Shown piece by piece: positions 37,360 to 46,863 of a DNA stretch of 64,000 nt (position 1 is the first letter of the stretch; the number at the start of each line of letters is the position of its first letter). The notes beneath the pieces are model-generated. The model had not been told where the DNA came from and did no database searches. It saw only the letters and a program-made list of their open reading frames with translations. A program made the translations under genes and the position numbers. This stretch comes from Acidovorax sp. 1608163 (GTDB lineage: Bacteria; Pseudomonadota; Gammaproteobacteria; Burkholderiales; Burkholderiaceae_C), in the NCBI RefSeq assembly GCF_003669015.1, contig NZ_CP033069.1, positions 2,800,501 through 2,864,500 on the forward strand, read 5' to 3'.

Positions 37360-38409
37360 TCAAGCCGCAGGGGCGGTGATCGCGTCCAGCGGCCAGCGCG
37401 GCTTCACGTCAAAGGCGTAGGCGGTGTTGGCCTGCTGCTGCCCGGCCTGCAGGCGCATGGCGGCGGCCATGGCGATCATGGCGCCGTTGTCGGTGCACAG
37501 GTGCAGCTCGGGGTAGTGCACGCGCACGCGGTTTTTCTCGCAGGCCGCGTTGAGCTGCTCGCGCAGCAGGCGGTTGGCGCCCACACCGCCCGCCACCACC
37601 ACGCGCTTGAGGCCCGTTTGCTTGAGGGCCGTCAGGGTCTTTCGCACCAGCACATCGACGATGGCCGCCTCGGTGCTGGCAGCCAGGTCGGCCTTGCGGG
37701 CTTCCAGGTCTGCGCCCAGCTTTTTGGCCTGGGTCAGCACCGCGGTTTTGAGCCCGGCAAACGAGAAGTCCAGATCGCCGCTGTGCAGCAGTGGCCGTGG
37801 CAGCTTGAAGGCCGCTGCATCGCCCTGCTGCGCCAGGCGCGACAAGGCAGGCCCGCCGGGGTAGCCCAGGCCCATGAGCTTGGCAGACTTGTCAAACGCC
37901 TCGCCCGCAGCATCGTCAATGGTTTCGCCCAGGATTTCGTAGCGCCCCACCCCGTCCACCCGCATGAGCTGGGTGTGGCCGCCCGACACCAGCAGCGCCA
38001 CAAACGGAAACTCAGGCGGGTCGGCACTCAAAAAGGGCGAGAGCAAATGCCCCTCCAGGTGGTGCACGCCCAGCACCGGCTTGCCCAGCGCAGCCCCCAG
38101 TGCACAGGCCACGCCCGCGCCCACCAGCAAGGCGCCCGCCAGGCCAGGGCCCTGGGTGTAGGCCACCACGTCCACGTCGGTCAGGGTCTGACCGGCATCG
38201 TGCAGCACCTGAGTGGCCAACGGCAGCACGCGGCGGATGTGGTCACGGCTGGCCAGCTCGGGCACCACGCCGCCGTAGGCTTGGTGCATTTCGATCTGGC
38301 TGTGCAGCGCGTGGGACAACAACGCAGGCACGCCCGTGCCCGATGAACGCACCAGCGCCACGCCGGTTTCGTCGCAAGAAGATTCAATACCCAGGATCAG
38401 CAAACTCAT
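37360..38409 (-). CDS. tsaD: tRNA N6-adenosine threonylcarbamoyltransferase
   Basis: Catalytic subunit of the t6A37 tRNA-modification machinery (349 residues), ASKHA-fold. It begins [19 protein letters not shown]; the metal-binding His117 and His121 lie in [12 protein letters not shown], and the phosphate loops [10 protein letters not shown] and [14 protein letters not shown] are present. It is an essential housekeeping gene. It ends against repeat copy E. The upstream binding-protein gene is co-directional, 68 bases away, but functionally unrelated. Confidence 0.97.
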   Translation of the reverse strand: MSLLILGIESSCDETGVALVRSSGTGVPALLSHALHSQIEMHQAYGGVVPELASRDHIRRVLPLATQVLHDAGQTLTDVDVVAYTQGPGLAGALLVGAGVACALGAALGKPVLGVHHLEGHLLSPFLSADPPEFPFVALLVSGGHTQLMRVDGVGRYEILGETIDDAAGEAFDKSAKLMGLGYPGGPALSRLAQQGDAAAFKLPRPLLHSGDLDFSFAGLKTAVLTQAKKLGADLEARKADLAASTEAAIVDVLVRKTLTALKQTGLKRVVVAGGVGANRLLREQLNAACEKNRVRVHYPELHLCTDNGAMIAMAAAMRLQAGQQQANTAYAFDVKPRWPLDAITAPAA

Positions 38410-38477
38410 GCCCCGAGTGTAAGAGCCTGCCCACGGACATGGCGCCAGCAGGTTTGCGGGCCGCTGCCACCTTGCGC

Positions 38478-39641
38478 TTACCAGCGGTCAGAACGCATGC
38501 GCAATTCCCAGTTGCCGCCGCGCAGCTCGTACACGCCCACGGCGCCGTAGCGCTGCTCGCCCTTGTCATCCCAGCTCATGGTGCCGATGACGGGGGCGTA
38601 GCCGTTGATGGCGTGCATGGCTTTGGTGATCTCTTTGGGGTCGGCCGACTTGGCCTTCTGGATGGCGGCGGTCAGCACATAGGTGCTGTCGTAGCTGTAG
38701 TGGCCGCCGTAAGCCGGTGGCTTTTTGTAGGCAGCCAGGTACTTTTCGAGGAACGGCTTGCCCGTGGTGAACTCCTTGGCCTCCAGCACGGGGGAGGTGG
38801 CGTAGAGCCCTTCGACCAGGCCTGCGCCCTTGAGCATGTCGGTGGTCTTGATGGTGTCGCCGCCCAGCAGCTGCACCTTGGTGTGGCCCACCTTTTGCAG
38901 CTCTTTGAGCAATGCCAGGGCCTGGAAATCGTTGAGGGTGGAGACGATCACCTCCACCCGGGCGGCCTTCAGCTCGCCCGCCAGCGCCTCAAACGCCACG
39001 GTCTTGTCGTCAAACGACTTGCGCACCACGACTTCCTTGTTCTCGGCCTTGAGCTGGGCGGCAGCACCGTCGGCCAGGCCCTTGCCGTAGGGCGTTCCGT
39101 CGTCCAGCGCGGCATAGCGCGAGGCGCCCAGCTGGGTGGCCGCAAACGAGCCAATGGCGCGCGCCTGCAAGGTGTCGTTGGCCACCATGCGAAAGGAGGT
39201 GTCAAAACCCAGCTGTGTGAACTTGGGGTTGGTGGAGATGGCGATCTGCGGGATGCTTTTGCCCGCGTAGATGGGTGCCGTCTCGATGCTCACGCCCGAG
39301 TTGAGGTGGCCGATGACCGCCACCACCCCGGCATCCACCAGTTGCTGGGCCACCTGCTTGCCCGTGGCCGCGTCGGCCTTGTCGTCCACCGCCACCACTT
39401 CCAGCTTGACGCGCTTGCCGTCCACCATGAAGCCGTCCTTGTTCAGCTCTTGCACGGCCAGGTTCACGCCGTTGAGCAAGTCTTGCCCCAACGCCCCCAG
39501 CGGGCCGGTCAAGGGCTGGGCTACGCCGATCTTGAGGGTGTCTGGCACCTTGCTGCACCCGGCCAGCACAGCGGCTGCGACCAGGGTGGGCAGCAGGGCC
39601 AAGGCCACCGGGAAACGGCGACGCGCAATGTGATTCTTCAT
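38478..39641 (-). CDS. Branched-chain amino-acid ABC substrate-binding lipoprotein (LivJ/LivK type)
   Basis: Type I periplasmic binding protein of 387 residues with a lipobox VLAGC (Cys29), so it is tethered to a membrane. [64 protein letters not shown] and [23 protein letters not shown] are standard LivJ/K blocks. No permease or ATPase partner is adjacent. It is divergent from the nasT-like gene across a 205-base region carrying an NtrC-like site. Confidence 0.92.
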   Translation of the reverse strand: MKNHIARRRFPVALALLPTLVAAAVLAGCSKVPDTLKIGVAQPLTGPLGALGQDLLNGVNLAVQELNKDGFMVDGKRVKLEVVAVDDKADAATGKQVAQQLVDAGVVAVIGHLNSGVSIETAPIYAGKSIPQIAISTNPKFTQLGFDTSFRMVANDTLQARAIGSFAATQLGASRYAALDDGTPYGKGLADGAAAQLKAENKEVVVRKSFDDKTVAFEALAGELKAARVEVIVSTLNDFQALALLKELQKVGHTKVQLLGGDTIKTTDMLKGAGLVEGLYATSPVLEAKEFTTGKPFLEKYLAAYKKPPAYGGHYSYDSTYVLTAAIQKAKSADPKEITKAMHAINGYAPVIGTMSWDDKGEQRYGAVGVYELRGGNWELRMRSDRW

Positions 39642-39793
39642 GCAGTGGGCTCCTGAATATGAAATGAATGATCAAGTGACCGGAGGTATAGAAGAGCAGC
39701 CGGGCCCCGCACCATCGGGTATGCCCTGCCAGGGTTACATTTATTAGCAAGTTTCAGGCCCTGTAAGCCACGGCAGCGCACCCCTTTGGCCAC

Positions 39794-39810
39794 TGCACCG
39801 CTGCAGTGCA
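39794..39810. promoter_or_regulatory. NtrC-like binding site upstream of nasT
   Basis: TGCACC-N5-AGTGCA matches the NtrC dyad TGCACC-N5-GGTGCA at 11 of 12 positions. It is only about ten bases from the -24 element of the sigma-54 promoter, closer than a classical enhancer, so it could also modulate transcription of the divergent binding-protein gene. Confidence 0.65.
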
Positions 39811-39818
39811 CCAAAAAA

Positions 39819-39834
39819 TGGCGTAAATCTTGCT
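39819..39834 (+). promoter_or_regulatory. Sigma-54 promoter of nasT
   Basis: TGGC at -24 and TTGCT at -12 with exact GG-N10-GC spacing (39820-39833). Transcription is predicted to start near 39845, two bases before the nasT ATG at 39847, implying a nearly leaderless mRNA unless another promoter is used. Confidence 0.7.
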
Positions 39835-39846
39835 TAAAGTAGCGGT

Positions 39847-40473
39847 ATGAATGAGGCATTACGTATCGTGGTGGTCGCCCCCGACCTGGCCGTGACCGAC
39901 CCGGATGACGAGCACGCCCTGCTGCAGGCAGAGCGCTCCCGCGCGCTGCGCATTGGCCTGCTGGAGAACAACTTCAACCTCATTGCCACGCTGCCCGCCG
40001 ACGTCTTCCTGAGCGACCGGCTGGCCCAGTTGCAGCCCGACCTGATCATCGTGGACGCCGAGAGCGAAGCCCGCGATGCGCTGGAGCATGTGGTGATGGC
40101 CACGCGCGATGCCCGCCGGCCCATCGTCATGTTCACCAACGACGAGGACACCTCGCACGTCAAGGACGCGGTGGCCGCAGGCGTGTCGGCCTACATCGTG
40201 GCGGGGCTGGCGCCGCAGCGCATACGCCCCATCCTGGATGTGGCGATGGCGCGCTTTCAGCACGAGCAAGCCTTGCGGGCAGAGCTGGCCGACGCCAAGA
40301 CCGAGCTCAAGGACCGCAAGACCATCGACCGCGCCAAGGGCCTGCTCATGCAGCGCCAGGGCCTGAGTGAACAGGCCGCCTACGACAAGCTGCGCAAGAC
40401 GGCCATGGACAAGGGCCTGAAGCTGGTGGACGTGGCCCAGCGCATGCTGGACGTAATGGACCTGCTCGGCTGA
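39847..40473 (+). CDS. nasT: ANTAR-domain antitermination regulator, NasT-like
   Basis: RNA-binding antiterminator of 208 residues: a receiver-like domain (about 1-130; acceptor-type Asp in PDLIIVDAES, MFTND, and AYIVAGL where a Lys is expected) and a C-terminal ANTAR domain (about 140-205; KTIDRAKGLLMQRQGLSEQAAYDKLRKTAMD). In Azotobacter and Pseudomonas NasT binds twin hexaloop hairpins in nitrate-assimilation leaders and prevents termination, while NasS holds it inactive without nitrate. Three such leaders lie in this window. No NasS gene is adjacent, unlike the usual nasST pair. The receiver is extended by about 20 residues near its N-terminus (DPDDEHALLQAERS). Confidence 0.9.
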   Translation: MNEALRIVVVAPDLAVTDPDDEHALLQAERSRALRIGLLENNFNLIATLPADVFLSDRLAQLQPDLIIVDAESEARDALEHVVMATRDARRPIVMFTNDEDTSHVKDAVAAGVSAYIVAGLAPQRIRPILDVAMARFQHEQALRAELADAKTELKDRKTIDRAKGLLMQRQGLSEQAAYDKLRKTAMDKGLKLVDVAQRMLDVMDLLG

Positions 40474-40598
40474 CGGCGAGCCCCGCACCACCCTTCGCAC
40501 CGCACCACGCCACACCACCCCGCAATGGGGCAGCACCACACCGCAGCAGCACGCCCATGGAGCGGCCACGGCTCTGCGAAGGAACAGCGATGGTGCAA

Positions 40599-40615
40599 CG
40601 CACAAATCGCGTGCA
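40599..40615. promoter_or_regulatory. NtrC-like binding site upstream of nrtA
   Basis: CGCACA-N5-CGTGCA matches the NtrC dyad at 9 of 12 positions; an extra half site GGTGCA lies at 40592-40597. It is about 150 bases upstream of the predicted start, a normal enhancer distance. Confidence 0.5.
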
Positions 40616-40668
40616 GGCCTGCGCCACGCCACAGGGGCACAACAGGCATATCCCTTCAAGCCAAAACA

Positions 40669-40720
40669 TGCTGCAGCGCTTTATCTGCAAGCGCTAGAAG
40701 CTATCAAATAAATAGCAAAC
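40669..40720 (+). repeat. Dispersed repeat, copy F
   Basis: GCTGCAGCGCTTTATCTGCAAGCGCTAGAAGCTAT followed in pieces by an AT spacer and AATAGCAAAC; the two AGCGCTT/AAGCGCT arms pair. It sits immediately upstream of the nrtA sigma-54 promoter, between that promoter and the NtrC-like site. Confidence 0.78.
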
Positions 40721-40736
40721 GCATTCTTTTCAAAGC

Positions 40737-40752
40737 TGGCACACCGCTTGCA
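40737..40752 (+). promoter_or_regulatory. Sigma-54 promoter of nrtABC
   Basis: TGGCAC (-24) and TTGCA (-12) with exact GG-N10-GC spacing (40738-40751), a near-consensus element. Predicted transcription start is about 40763, directly before the first ANTAR hairpin. Confidence 0.88.
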
Positions 40753-40762
40753 TTAGCTCCTG

Positions 40763-40838
40763 CATAGACCAATGAAGGTCTTGTACTGGCGGCAGGCACC
40801 CAACGGCGGGTGAATGCAGCCAAGGAGCCTCAGGCTCC
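40763..40838 (+). ncRNA. ANTAR-target leader RNA of nrtA (twin hexaloop hairpins)
   Basis: Hairpin 1: AGACC-AATGAA-GGTCT (40766-40781). Hairpin 2: CACCC-AACGGC-GGGTG (40797-40812). Both loops have six bases with A first and G fourth, the known recognition features of ANTAR proteins. A third stem GGAGCC-TCA-GGCTCC (40824-40838) follows and leads into the terminator. NasT binding is expected to favour read-through into nrtA. Confidence 0.88.
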
Positions 40839-40847
40839 ACCCAGGAC

Positions 40848-40913
40848 AAAGGCGTCCCCACCCTTGCAACGTGCTGCCCCGGCGGCCGTGCAAGGCGTGA
40901 GGACGCCTTTTTT
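40848..40913 (+). terminator. Leader terminator before nrtA
   Basis: AAAGGCGTCC (40848-40857) pairs with GGACGCCTTT (40901-40910), with an inner CCTTGCA/TGCAAGG stem, and ends in a T tract. It is placed between the ANTAR hairpins and the nrtA start, so it is the attenuator controlled by NasT. Confidence 0.92.
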
Positions 40914-40948
40914 GTTTTCTTCACCGACTTGCCCTTGAGGGATGTGCC

Positions 40949-42193
40949 ATGACCGATTTGTTGAAAACCAGCCTCCACCGCCGCACCGTGCTGCAAGCGG
41001 CCACCGTGGGCGCCGTGGGTGTCAGCCCCGCACTGCGTGCGCTTGTCCACGCCCAGGGGTCGGATGCGCCTGAGAAGAAAGAGGTCAAGATCGGTTTTAT
41101 CCCGCTGACCGACTGCGCCAGCGTGGTGATGGCCTCGGTGCTGGGCATCGACAAGAAGTACGGCGTCACCATCATCCCCACCAAGGAAGCCAGCTGGGCC
41201 GGTGTGCGCGACAAGCTGGTCAACGGCGAGCTGGACTTTGCCCACGTGCTGTATGGCCTGGTGTATGGCGTGCACCTGGGTGTGAGCGGCCCCAAGAAAG
41301 ACATGGCCGTGCTGATGAACCTGAACCACAACGGCCAGGCCATCACGCTGTCTAAAAAGCTGGCGGACAAGGGTGCCGTGAACGGCGCCGGGCTGGCCAA
41401 GCTGATGGCCAGCGAAAAGCGCGAATACACCTTTGCCCAGACCTTCCCCACCGGCACGCACGCCATGTGGCTGTATTACTGGCTGGCCGCGCATGGCATT
41501 GACCCGATGAAGGACGCCAAGGTCATCACCGTGCCCCCACCGCAAATGGTGGCCAACATGCGCGTGGGCAACATGGACGGCTTTTGCGTGGGTGAGCCCT
41601 GGAACCAGCGCGCCATCATGGACGGCATCGGGGTCACGGCCAGCACCACACAAGCCATCTGGCAAGACCACCCCGAGAAGGTGCTGGGCACCACGGCAGA
41701 GTTTGCGCAAAAGTACCCCAACACCGCCCGCGCCGTGACAGCCGCCATCCTGGAAGCCAGCCGCTGGATCGACGAGGGCCTGGCCAACAAGAACAAGATG
41801 GCCGAAACCATTGCGGGCAAGGCCTATGTGAACACCAGTGTGGACGCGATCAACCAGCGCATCCTGGGCCGCTACCAGGACGGCATGGGCAAGAGCTGGG
41901 ACGACCCGAACCACATGAAGTTCTACAACGACGGCGCAGTGAACTTCCCCTACCTGTCCGACGGCATGTGGTTCCTGACGCAGCACAAGCGCTGGGGCCT
42001 GCTCAAGGACCACCCCGACTACGCGGGCGTGGCCAAGGCCATCAACCGGATCGATCTGTACAAGCAGGCCGCCACTGCGTCCAAAACCCCCCTGCCCAAG
42101 AGCGACACGCGCAGCCACAAGCTGATCGACGGCGTGGTGTGGGACGGCAAGGACCCCAAGAAGTACGCCGACGGCTTCAAGATCAAGGCCTGA
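40949..42193 (+). CDS. nrtA: Nitrate ABC transporter substrate-binding protein
   Basis: Periplasmic nitrate-binding protein of the NrtA/CmpA family, 414 residues. A twin-arginine type signal (LHRRTVLQAATVGAVGVSPAL) argues for export as a folded protein, and excludes it being the cytoplasmic sensor NasS. Blocks KIGFIPLTDCASVVMASVLGI, GELDFAHVLYGLVYGVHLG, FPTGTHAMWLYYWLAAHGIDP and GNMDGFCVGEPWN are characteristic. A GAGGGA ribosome site precedes ATG 40949. It is first in the nrtABC operon behind a sigma-54 promoter and an ANTAR-controlled terminator. Confidence 0.93.
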   Translation: MTDLLKTSLHRRTVLQAATVGAVGVSPALRALVHAQGSDAPEKKEVKIGFIPLTDCASVVMASVLGIDKKYGVTIIPTKEASWAGVRDKLVNGELDFAHVLYGLVYGVHLGVSGPKKDMAVLMNLNHNGQAITLSKKLADKGAVNGAGLAKLMASEKREYTFAQTFPTGTHAMWLYYWLAAHGIDPMKDAKVITVPPPQMVANMRVGNMDGFCVGEPWNQRAIMDGIGVTASTTQAIWQDHPEKVLGTTAEFAQKYPNTARAVTAAILEASRWIDEGLANKNKMAETIAGKAYVNTSVDAINQRILGRYQDGMGKSWDDPNHMKFYNDGAVNFPYLSDGMWFLTQHKRWGLLKDHPDYAGVAKAINRIDLYKQAATASKTPLPKSDTRSHKLIDGVVWDGKDPKKYADGFKIKA

Positions 42194-42258
42194 AGCCCAC
42201 CCCCTTCATCGCAACACCCACGCCCCGCCCTCCCCCACGTTGAAACCAGGAGATCGCC

Positions 42259-43209
42259 ATGGTCAGTGCTGTTTTTCACACCCCGCTGGACGCCGCGCCC
42301 CACGCGGACAAGCCCGCTACAAACTCCATAGCGCCTAGCGCTTTATCCATGAGCGCTACAGCCCAAAACACCTCTAAGCCCATGGCCTCGGCCCCCACCA
42401 AGGCCACTGGCCGCGACATGGCGGCGTGGTCGCGCAACTTCTGGATGGCGGTGCTTCCACCCGCCTGCGGCGTTGCGCTGCTGCTGGCGGTCTGGTCGAT
42501 GGTGTCCGTCTCCACAGGCAAGAGCATCCCCAGCCCGCTGGAGACCTGGGGCCAGGCGGTGGAGGTGTTCAGCAACCCCTTCTACCGCAATGGCCCCAAC
42601 GACCAGGGCGTGGGCTGGAACGTGCTGATGAGCCTGCAGCGCGTGGCCGTGGGCTTTGGGCTGGCGGCGCTGGTGGGCATTCCGGCCGGGTTTGTCATCG
42701 GGCGCTTCAACTTCCTGTCGCGCATGTTCAACCCGCTCATCAGCCTGCTGCGCCCCGTGTCGCCCCTGGCCTGGTTGCCCATTGGCCTGCTGGTGTTCAA
42801 GGGCGCCAACCCGGCTGCCATCTGGACCATCTTCATCTGCTCCATCTGGCCCATGGTCATCAACACTGCGGTGGGCGTGCAGCGCGTGCCGCAGGACTAC
42901 ATGAACGTGGCCCGTGTGCTGCAACTGTCGGAGTGGAAGATCGCCACCAAGATCCTGTTCCCCGCCGTGCTGCCCTACATGCTCACCGGCATCCGTCTGG
43001 CCGTTGGCACCGCGTGGCTGGTGATCGTGGCGGCCGAGATGCTCACGGGCGGCGTAGGCATCGGCTTTTGGGTGTGGGACGAGTGGAACAACCTGAACGT
43101 CAAGAACATCATCATCGCCATCTTCGTGATCGGCATCGTCGGGCTGGTGCTGGAGTACGCACTCATCAAGCTGGCCACCGCCTTCACGTTTGAAGAGGTC
43201 AAAACTTGA
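42259..43209 (+). CDS. nrtB: Nitrate ABC transporter permease
   Basis: Inner-membrane permease of 316 residues, NrtB/CmpB type, with about six helices and the EAA-loop region around PQDYMNVARVLQLSEWKIATKILFPAVLPY. Residues 1-60 form a long Ala/Ser/Thr-rich cytoplasmic lead not needed for the fold; part of it (about residues 20-34) is encoded by an inserted copy of the dispersed repeat. AGGAG lies six bases before ATG 42259. It operates with nrtA and the ATPase downstream. Confidence 0.93.
   Translation: MVSAVFHTPLDAAPHADKPATNSIAPSALSMSATAQNTSKPMASAPTKATGRDMAAWSRNFWMAVLPPACGVALLLAVWSMVSVSTGKSIPSPLETWGQAVEVFSNPFYRNGPNDQGVGWNVLMSLQRVAVGFGLAALVGIPAGFVIGRFNFLSRMFNPLISLLRPVSPLAWLPIGLLVFKGANPAAIWTIFICSIWPMVINTAVGVQRVPQDYMNVARVLQLSEWKIATKILFPAVLPYMLTGIRLAVGTAWLVIVAAEMLTGGVGIGFWVWDEWNNLNVKNIIIAIFVIGIVGLVLEYALIKLATAFTFEEVKT
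42315..42361 (-). repeat. Dispersed repeat copy G inside nrtB
   Basis: In reverse orientation GCTA-spacer-ATAGC-GCC-TAGCGCT-TTATCCATG-AGCGCTA reproduces the full family, including the hairpin. It remains in frame and codes for part of the N-terminal extension of NrtB. Confidence 0.75.
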
Positions 43210-43247
43210 CCCACCCCTGAGCGCCGCGCCATCGGCGCATCACCCCC

Positions 43248-43275
43248 CCGTGGCCCGGCAAAGCCGGCTCCACGG
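43248..43275. repeat. Hairpin between nrtB and nrtC
   Basis: CCGTGG / CCACGG outer arms and CCGGC / GCCGG inner arms form a strong GC-rich stem-loop with an AAA loop and no following T tract. It may stabilise the nrtAB part of the transcript. Confidence 0.55.
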
Positions 43276-43303
43276 TGGTCCTCGGAAAAACCAGGAGCTC
43301 CTC

Positions 43304-44119
43304 ATGCATACCTCTCTCACCACCAAGTTCATCGAAATCCAAGGCGTGGAGCAAACGTTCAAAACCGCCAAGGGGCTTTTCCCGGCGCTGAAGGGCATCG
43401 ACCTGACTATTGCGAAAGGCGAGTTCGTGGCGCTCATCGGGCACTCGGGCTGCGGCAAATCCACACTGCTGAACCTGATTGCAGGCCTCACCACCCCCAC
43501 CAACGGGGTGCTGATCTGCGCCAACAAAGAGATCAAGGGCCCCGGCCCTGAGCGCGCGGTGGTGTTCCAGAACCATTCACTGCTGCCCTGGCTCACGTGC
43601 TTTGACAACATCTACCTGGCGGTGGAGCGCGTGTTTGGTGGCAAGGAAAACATGGCCCAGCTCCAGGCCCGCACCGACGCCGCGCTGGCCCTGGTGGGCC
43701 TGACGCACGCAGGCCAAAAGCGCCCCGGCGAAATATCGGGCGGCATGAAGCAGCGCGTGGGCATTGCCCGGGCGCTCTCCATGGAACCCCAGGTGCTGCT
43801 GATGGACGAGCCCTTTGGCGCGCTGGACGCCCTGACCCGCGCCAAGCTGCAAGACGAGCTGCTGGAGATTGTGGCCCGCACCCAAAGCACCGTGGTCATG
43901 GTGACGCACGACGTGGACGAGGCCGTGCTGCTGTCCGACAAGATCGTGATGATGACCAATGGCCCCGCCGCCACCATTGGCGAGGTGCTGCACGTGGACT
44001 TGCCCCGCCCGCGCAAGCGCGTGGAGCTGGCCGAAGACCCGCACTACGTGCAGTACCGCAAGGCGGTGATCGACTTTTTGTACACACGTCAAACCCACGT
44101 GGAAAAAACCGCTGCCTGA
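43304..44119 (+). CDS. nrtC: Nitrate ABC transporter ATPase
   Basis: ATPase of 271 residues of the NrtC/NrtD/SsuB group. Walker A is GHSGCGKST, the NrtC/D-type segment AVVFQNHSLLPWLTCFDNI holds the Q-loop, the signature is ISGGMKQRVGIARAL, Walker B is VLLMDEPFGALD and the switch VTHD. It has no C-terminal binding-protein domain, so by length it is NrtD-like; the family name nrtC is used loosely. ATG 43304 has AGGAG six bases upstream. It powers nitrate uptake with nrtA and nrtB. Confidence 0.92.
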   Translation: MHTSLTTKFIEIQGVEQTFKTAKGLFPALKGIDLTIAKGEFVALIGHSGCGKSTLLNLIAGLTTPTNGVLICANKEIKGPGPERAVVFQNHSLLPWLTCFDNIYLAVERVFGGKENMAQLQARTDAALALVGLTHAGQKRPGEISGGMKQRVGIARALSMEPQVLLMDEPFGALDALTRAKLQDELLEIVARTQSTVVMVTHDVDEAVLLSDKIVMMTNGPAATIGEVLHVDLPRPRKRVELAEDPHYVQYRKAVIDFLYTRQTHVEKTAA

Positions 44120-44213
44120 GCGTGCACCTCGCCCCATCCCCCTGGGGCGCGCCTAAACTGAATTGCGGACTCTGCAACGTGAGGGTCGCCAAATCAACAC
44201 GGGAACCACGAGG

Positions 44214-46154
44214 ATGAATGCACTGATTGCACGCTTGAAACTCTGGCAAAAATTTGCACTGGTCTGCGCAGCCTGCATGCTGCTGGCCGTTACCGCATCG
44301 GCTTTGGTGCTGCAAGCTCGCTATGAAGCCCTGCGCACTGCACGGGCGGAACAAGCGGGGCTGAAGCCCGCAGAGCAGGTGCTGCGACTCATCCAGCTGA
44401 CCCAACAGCACCGAGGGCTGTCCAACGGAGCGCTCTCGGGCAACACCCAATTCATCGCGCAGCGCGAGAAAAAGCAGGCCGAGGTGCAAGACCGCCTGAA
44501 ACAGGCACTGCAAGCCACCCAGGCACTGGCCGCCAGCGCCAACGACACCAAGCTGTCGCCCCTGACAGCGCAGATTGAAAATGATTGGCAGGCGCTCGCC
44601 GCCCAGGTCGCGGCCCCCGGCGCCAAGGCGGCAGACAGCTTTCGCAACCACACCGCCCTTGTCGCGCGGCAACTGGTGCTTCTCAACCAGGTGCTGGACA
44701 CATCCACACTGACCCTGGACCCCGAGGCATCCAGTTACTACCTGATGTCGGGCACGCTCGACCAATTGCCCGCGCTGACGGAGTCACTCGGCCAGGCGCG
44801 GGCGGTGGGCGCCGGCGCACTCACCCGCCGCGATCTGGGCAACGCCGAGCGGGCCGCCTTGTTGGCAGCCGTCACTGCGGCGCGCCTACAGAACGACAAG
44901 GCGCAAGCACTGCTCAGCCGCGCTGGCGAAGCCGATGCAGCCGTACAACGCACGCTGGCCAGCGCGCAGAAAAAAGCGGCGGACGACGCCAGCCGCGCAC
45001 TGCAGTCCATTCAGGAGCAACTGCTGCAACCCACCGAGCTGAGCCACCCGCCCCAGGCCTACTTCGCCAGCCTGACCGAGGCCATCGACACCCAGTTCGC
45101 CCTCATCGCCAAAGGCTATGAAACCCTGGACACCATGCTGGAAGAGCGCGTGGCGCAGGCACAGCGCTTTATGTGGTGGTTCAGCGCCGCGCTGCTGGCC
45201 GCCCTGGTGGCGACCCTGTGGGTGAGCCTGGCCACGGTGCGCCAGGCGCAAGCCGCCGTGCAGCAAACCCTGGGCGCAGCCCGGGCCCTGGCCGTGGGGG
45301 ACCTGGGCCAGCCGCTGCACCTGAACACCCACGACGAGTTTGGTGACATCGCCCGCGCCCTGAACCAATCCACCCGCGCCCTGGCGGACACAGTGCAAGG
45401 CATTCAGCAGTCCATCGCCACGGTGCACACGGCATCGGTCGAGATTGCCGCAGGCACGCAGGACCTGAGCGCGCGCACCGAGCAACAGGCCAGCGCGCTG
45501 GAGCAAACCGCCGCCTCGATGGAAACCCTGAACCAGACGGTGAGCGCCAACAGCCAAAGCGCCAGCCAGGCCCATGCCCTGGCCCGCCAGGCCAGCGAAG
45601 AGGCCGAGCACGGGGGCGCGCAGGTGCAAAAGGTGGTGGCGTTCATGCAGGGCATCCACGAAAGCTCGCGCAAGATCGCAGACATCACCGGGGTGATCGA
45701 CTCCATTGCGTTCCAGACCAACATCCTGGCGCTGAATGCGGCGGTGGAAGCCGCCCGCGCAGGCGAGCAAGGGCGCGGGTTTGCAGTGGTGGCCAGCGAG
45801 GTGCGCAGCCTGGCCCAGCGCTCAGCCCAGGCCGCCCATGAGATCAAGGCACTCATCACCGATTCGGTGCAGCGCATGGACGAAGGCTCTCGCCAGGCCG
45901 ACAGCGCGGGCCAGGCCATGCAAGGCATCGTGCAGGCGATTGCCCGGGTCAGCGGCATCATGGCCGAGATCAGCAGCGCCAGCACCGAGCAGGCGTCGGG
46001 CATCTCGCAGGTGCTGGAGGCGGTGGAGCACATGGACCGCATGACCCAGCAAAACGCGGCCCTGGTGGAGGAAACCGCCGCTGCATCACAGGGGCTGCGC
46101 TCGCAGGCCGATCAGGTCAGCAGCGCGATGGCGCATTTCCGCCTGCAGCCTTGA
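44214..46154 (+). CDS. Methyl-accepting chemotaxis protein with NIT-like (nitrate/nitrite) sensor domain
   Basis: Transmembrane chemoreceptor of 646 residues. A helix at about 10-30 and a second near 320-340 bracket a long periplasmic helical domain, which contains [19 protein letters not shown], resembling the conserved core of the NIT nitrate/nitrite-sensing domain. A HAMP segment ([29 protein letters not shown]) and a complete signalling domain with [33 protein letters not shown] follow. Placement directly after nrtABC supports nitrate as ligand. ATG 44214 is used; the frame to 44163 begins with TTG and lacks a signal. Confidence 0.9.
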   Translation: MNALIARLKLWQKFALVCAACMLLAVTASALVLQARYEALRTARAEQAGLKPAEQVLRLIQLTQQHRGLSNGALSGNTQFIAQREKKQAEVQDRLKQALQATQALAASANDTKLSPLTAQIENDWQALAAQVAAPGAKAADSFRNHTALVARQLVLLNQVLDTSTLTLDPEASSYYLMSGTLDQLPALTESLGQARAVGAGALTRRDLGNAERAALLAAVTAARLQNDKAQALLSRAGEADAAVQRTLASAQKKAADDASRALQSIQEQLLQPTELSHPPQAYFASLTEAIDTQFALIAKGYETLDTMLEERVAQAQRFMWWFSAALLAALVATLWVSLATVRQAQAAVQQTLGAARALAVGDLGQPLHLNTHDEFGDIARALNQSTRALADTVQGIQQSIATVHTASVEIAAGTQDLSARTEQQASALEQTAASMETLNQTVSANSQSASQAHALARQASEEAEHGGAQVQKVVAFMQGIHESSRKIADITGVIDSIAFQTNILALNAAVEAARAGEQGRGFAVVASEVRSLAQRSAQAAHEIKALITDSVQRMDEGSRQADSAGQAMQGIVQAIARVSGIMAEISSASTEQASGISQVLEAVEHMDRMTQQNAALVEETAAASQGLRSQADQVSSAMAHFRLQP

Positions 46155-46198
46155 CGCCGCAGCGGGCGGCCCCGTGCGCTGCGCGCCGGGGGCGGGCA

Positions 46199-46639
46199 TT
46201 AACGGTGGCCGGTGATGTACTGCTCCAGCTGCTCGATGATGAATTTCTGCTCAGAGATGATGTCCTTGACCAGATCACCGATGGAGATCATGCCCACGAG
46301 CTGGTCTGCCTCCACCACCGGCAGGTGGCGCAGGCGGTTGTTGCTCATGATCTGCATGCACTGCTCGCTGGTCTGGTGCGGTCGCACAAACAGCACGTCA
46401 GGCGTCATCACATCGCGCACCTGGGTGGCGGCCGATGTGCGGCCCAGCAGCGCGATCTTGCGGGCGTAGTCACGCTCGGTGAAGATGCCCACGATGCGGT
46501 CATCGTCCTGTGTCACCAGCAGGGCTCCAATGCCCTTTTCGGCCATCAGGCGCAAGGCGTCCAGCACCGAATCAGCGGGGCGTACGGTGTACACGGTGGT
46601 GTCGGGTTTGGATTTCAGGATTTCGGCAACAACGGTCAT
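46199..46639 (-). CDS. CBS-domain pair protein
   Basis: Soluble 146-residue protein consisting of two CBS domains (about 12-65 and 78-135), with VRPADSVLDALRLMAEKGIGALLV and VRPHQTSEQCMQIMSNNRLRHLPVVE. Such proteins bind adenine nucleotides and act as energy or redox sensors; the partner is unknown. ATG 46639 has GGGAGG just upstream on the minus strand; the longer frame to 46690 is unlikely. It is convergent with the chemoreceptor gene. Confidence 0.9.
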   Translation of the reverse strand: MTVVAEILKSKPDTTVYTVRPADSVLDALRLMAEKGIGALLVTQDDDRIVGIFTERDYARKIALLGRTSAATQVRDVMTPDVLFVRPHQTSEQCMQIMSNNRLRHLPVVEADQLVGMISIGDLVKDIISEQKFIIEQLEQYITGHR

Positions 46640-46863
46640 GGCAACCTCCCGGTAAAGCGCAAAGCACGATGGATGAACCGACCTGTTCAAGCCCCTTCAG
46701 GGCTCTACCCAAAAAGAATTGAGCAGGCTTCAGAACATTTCAGCCCATCTGTGCGTTGAATGCAACCGTAGATGCCTTGATGAGACGTCTGGTTACCAAG
46801 CCAGGCGCTGGTTGCGCGGCAGGCCTGCGCCCGGCATCCACCATGACAGACCGTGAAATGCAC

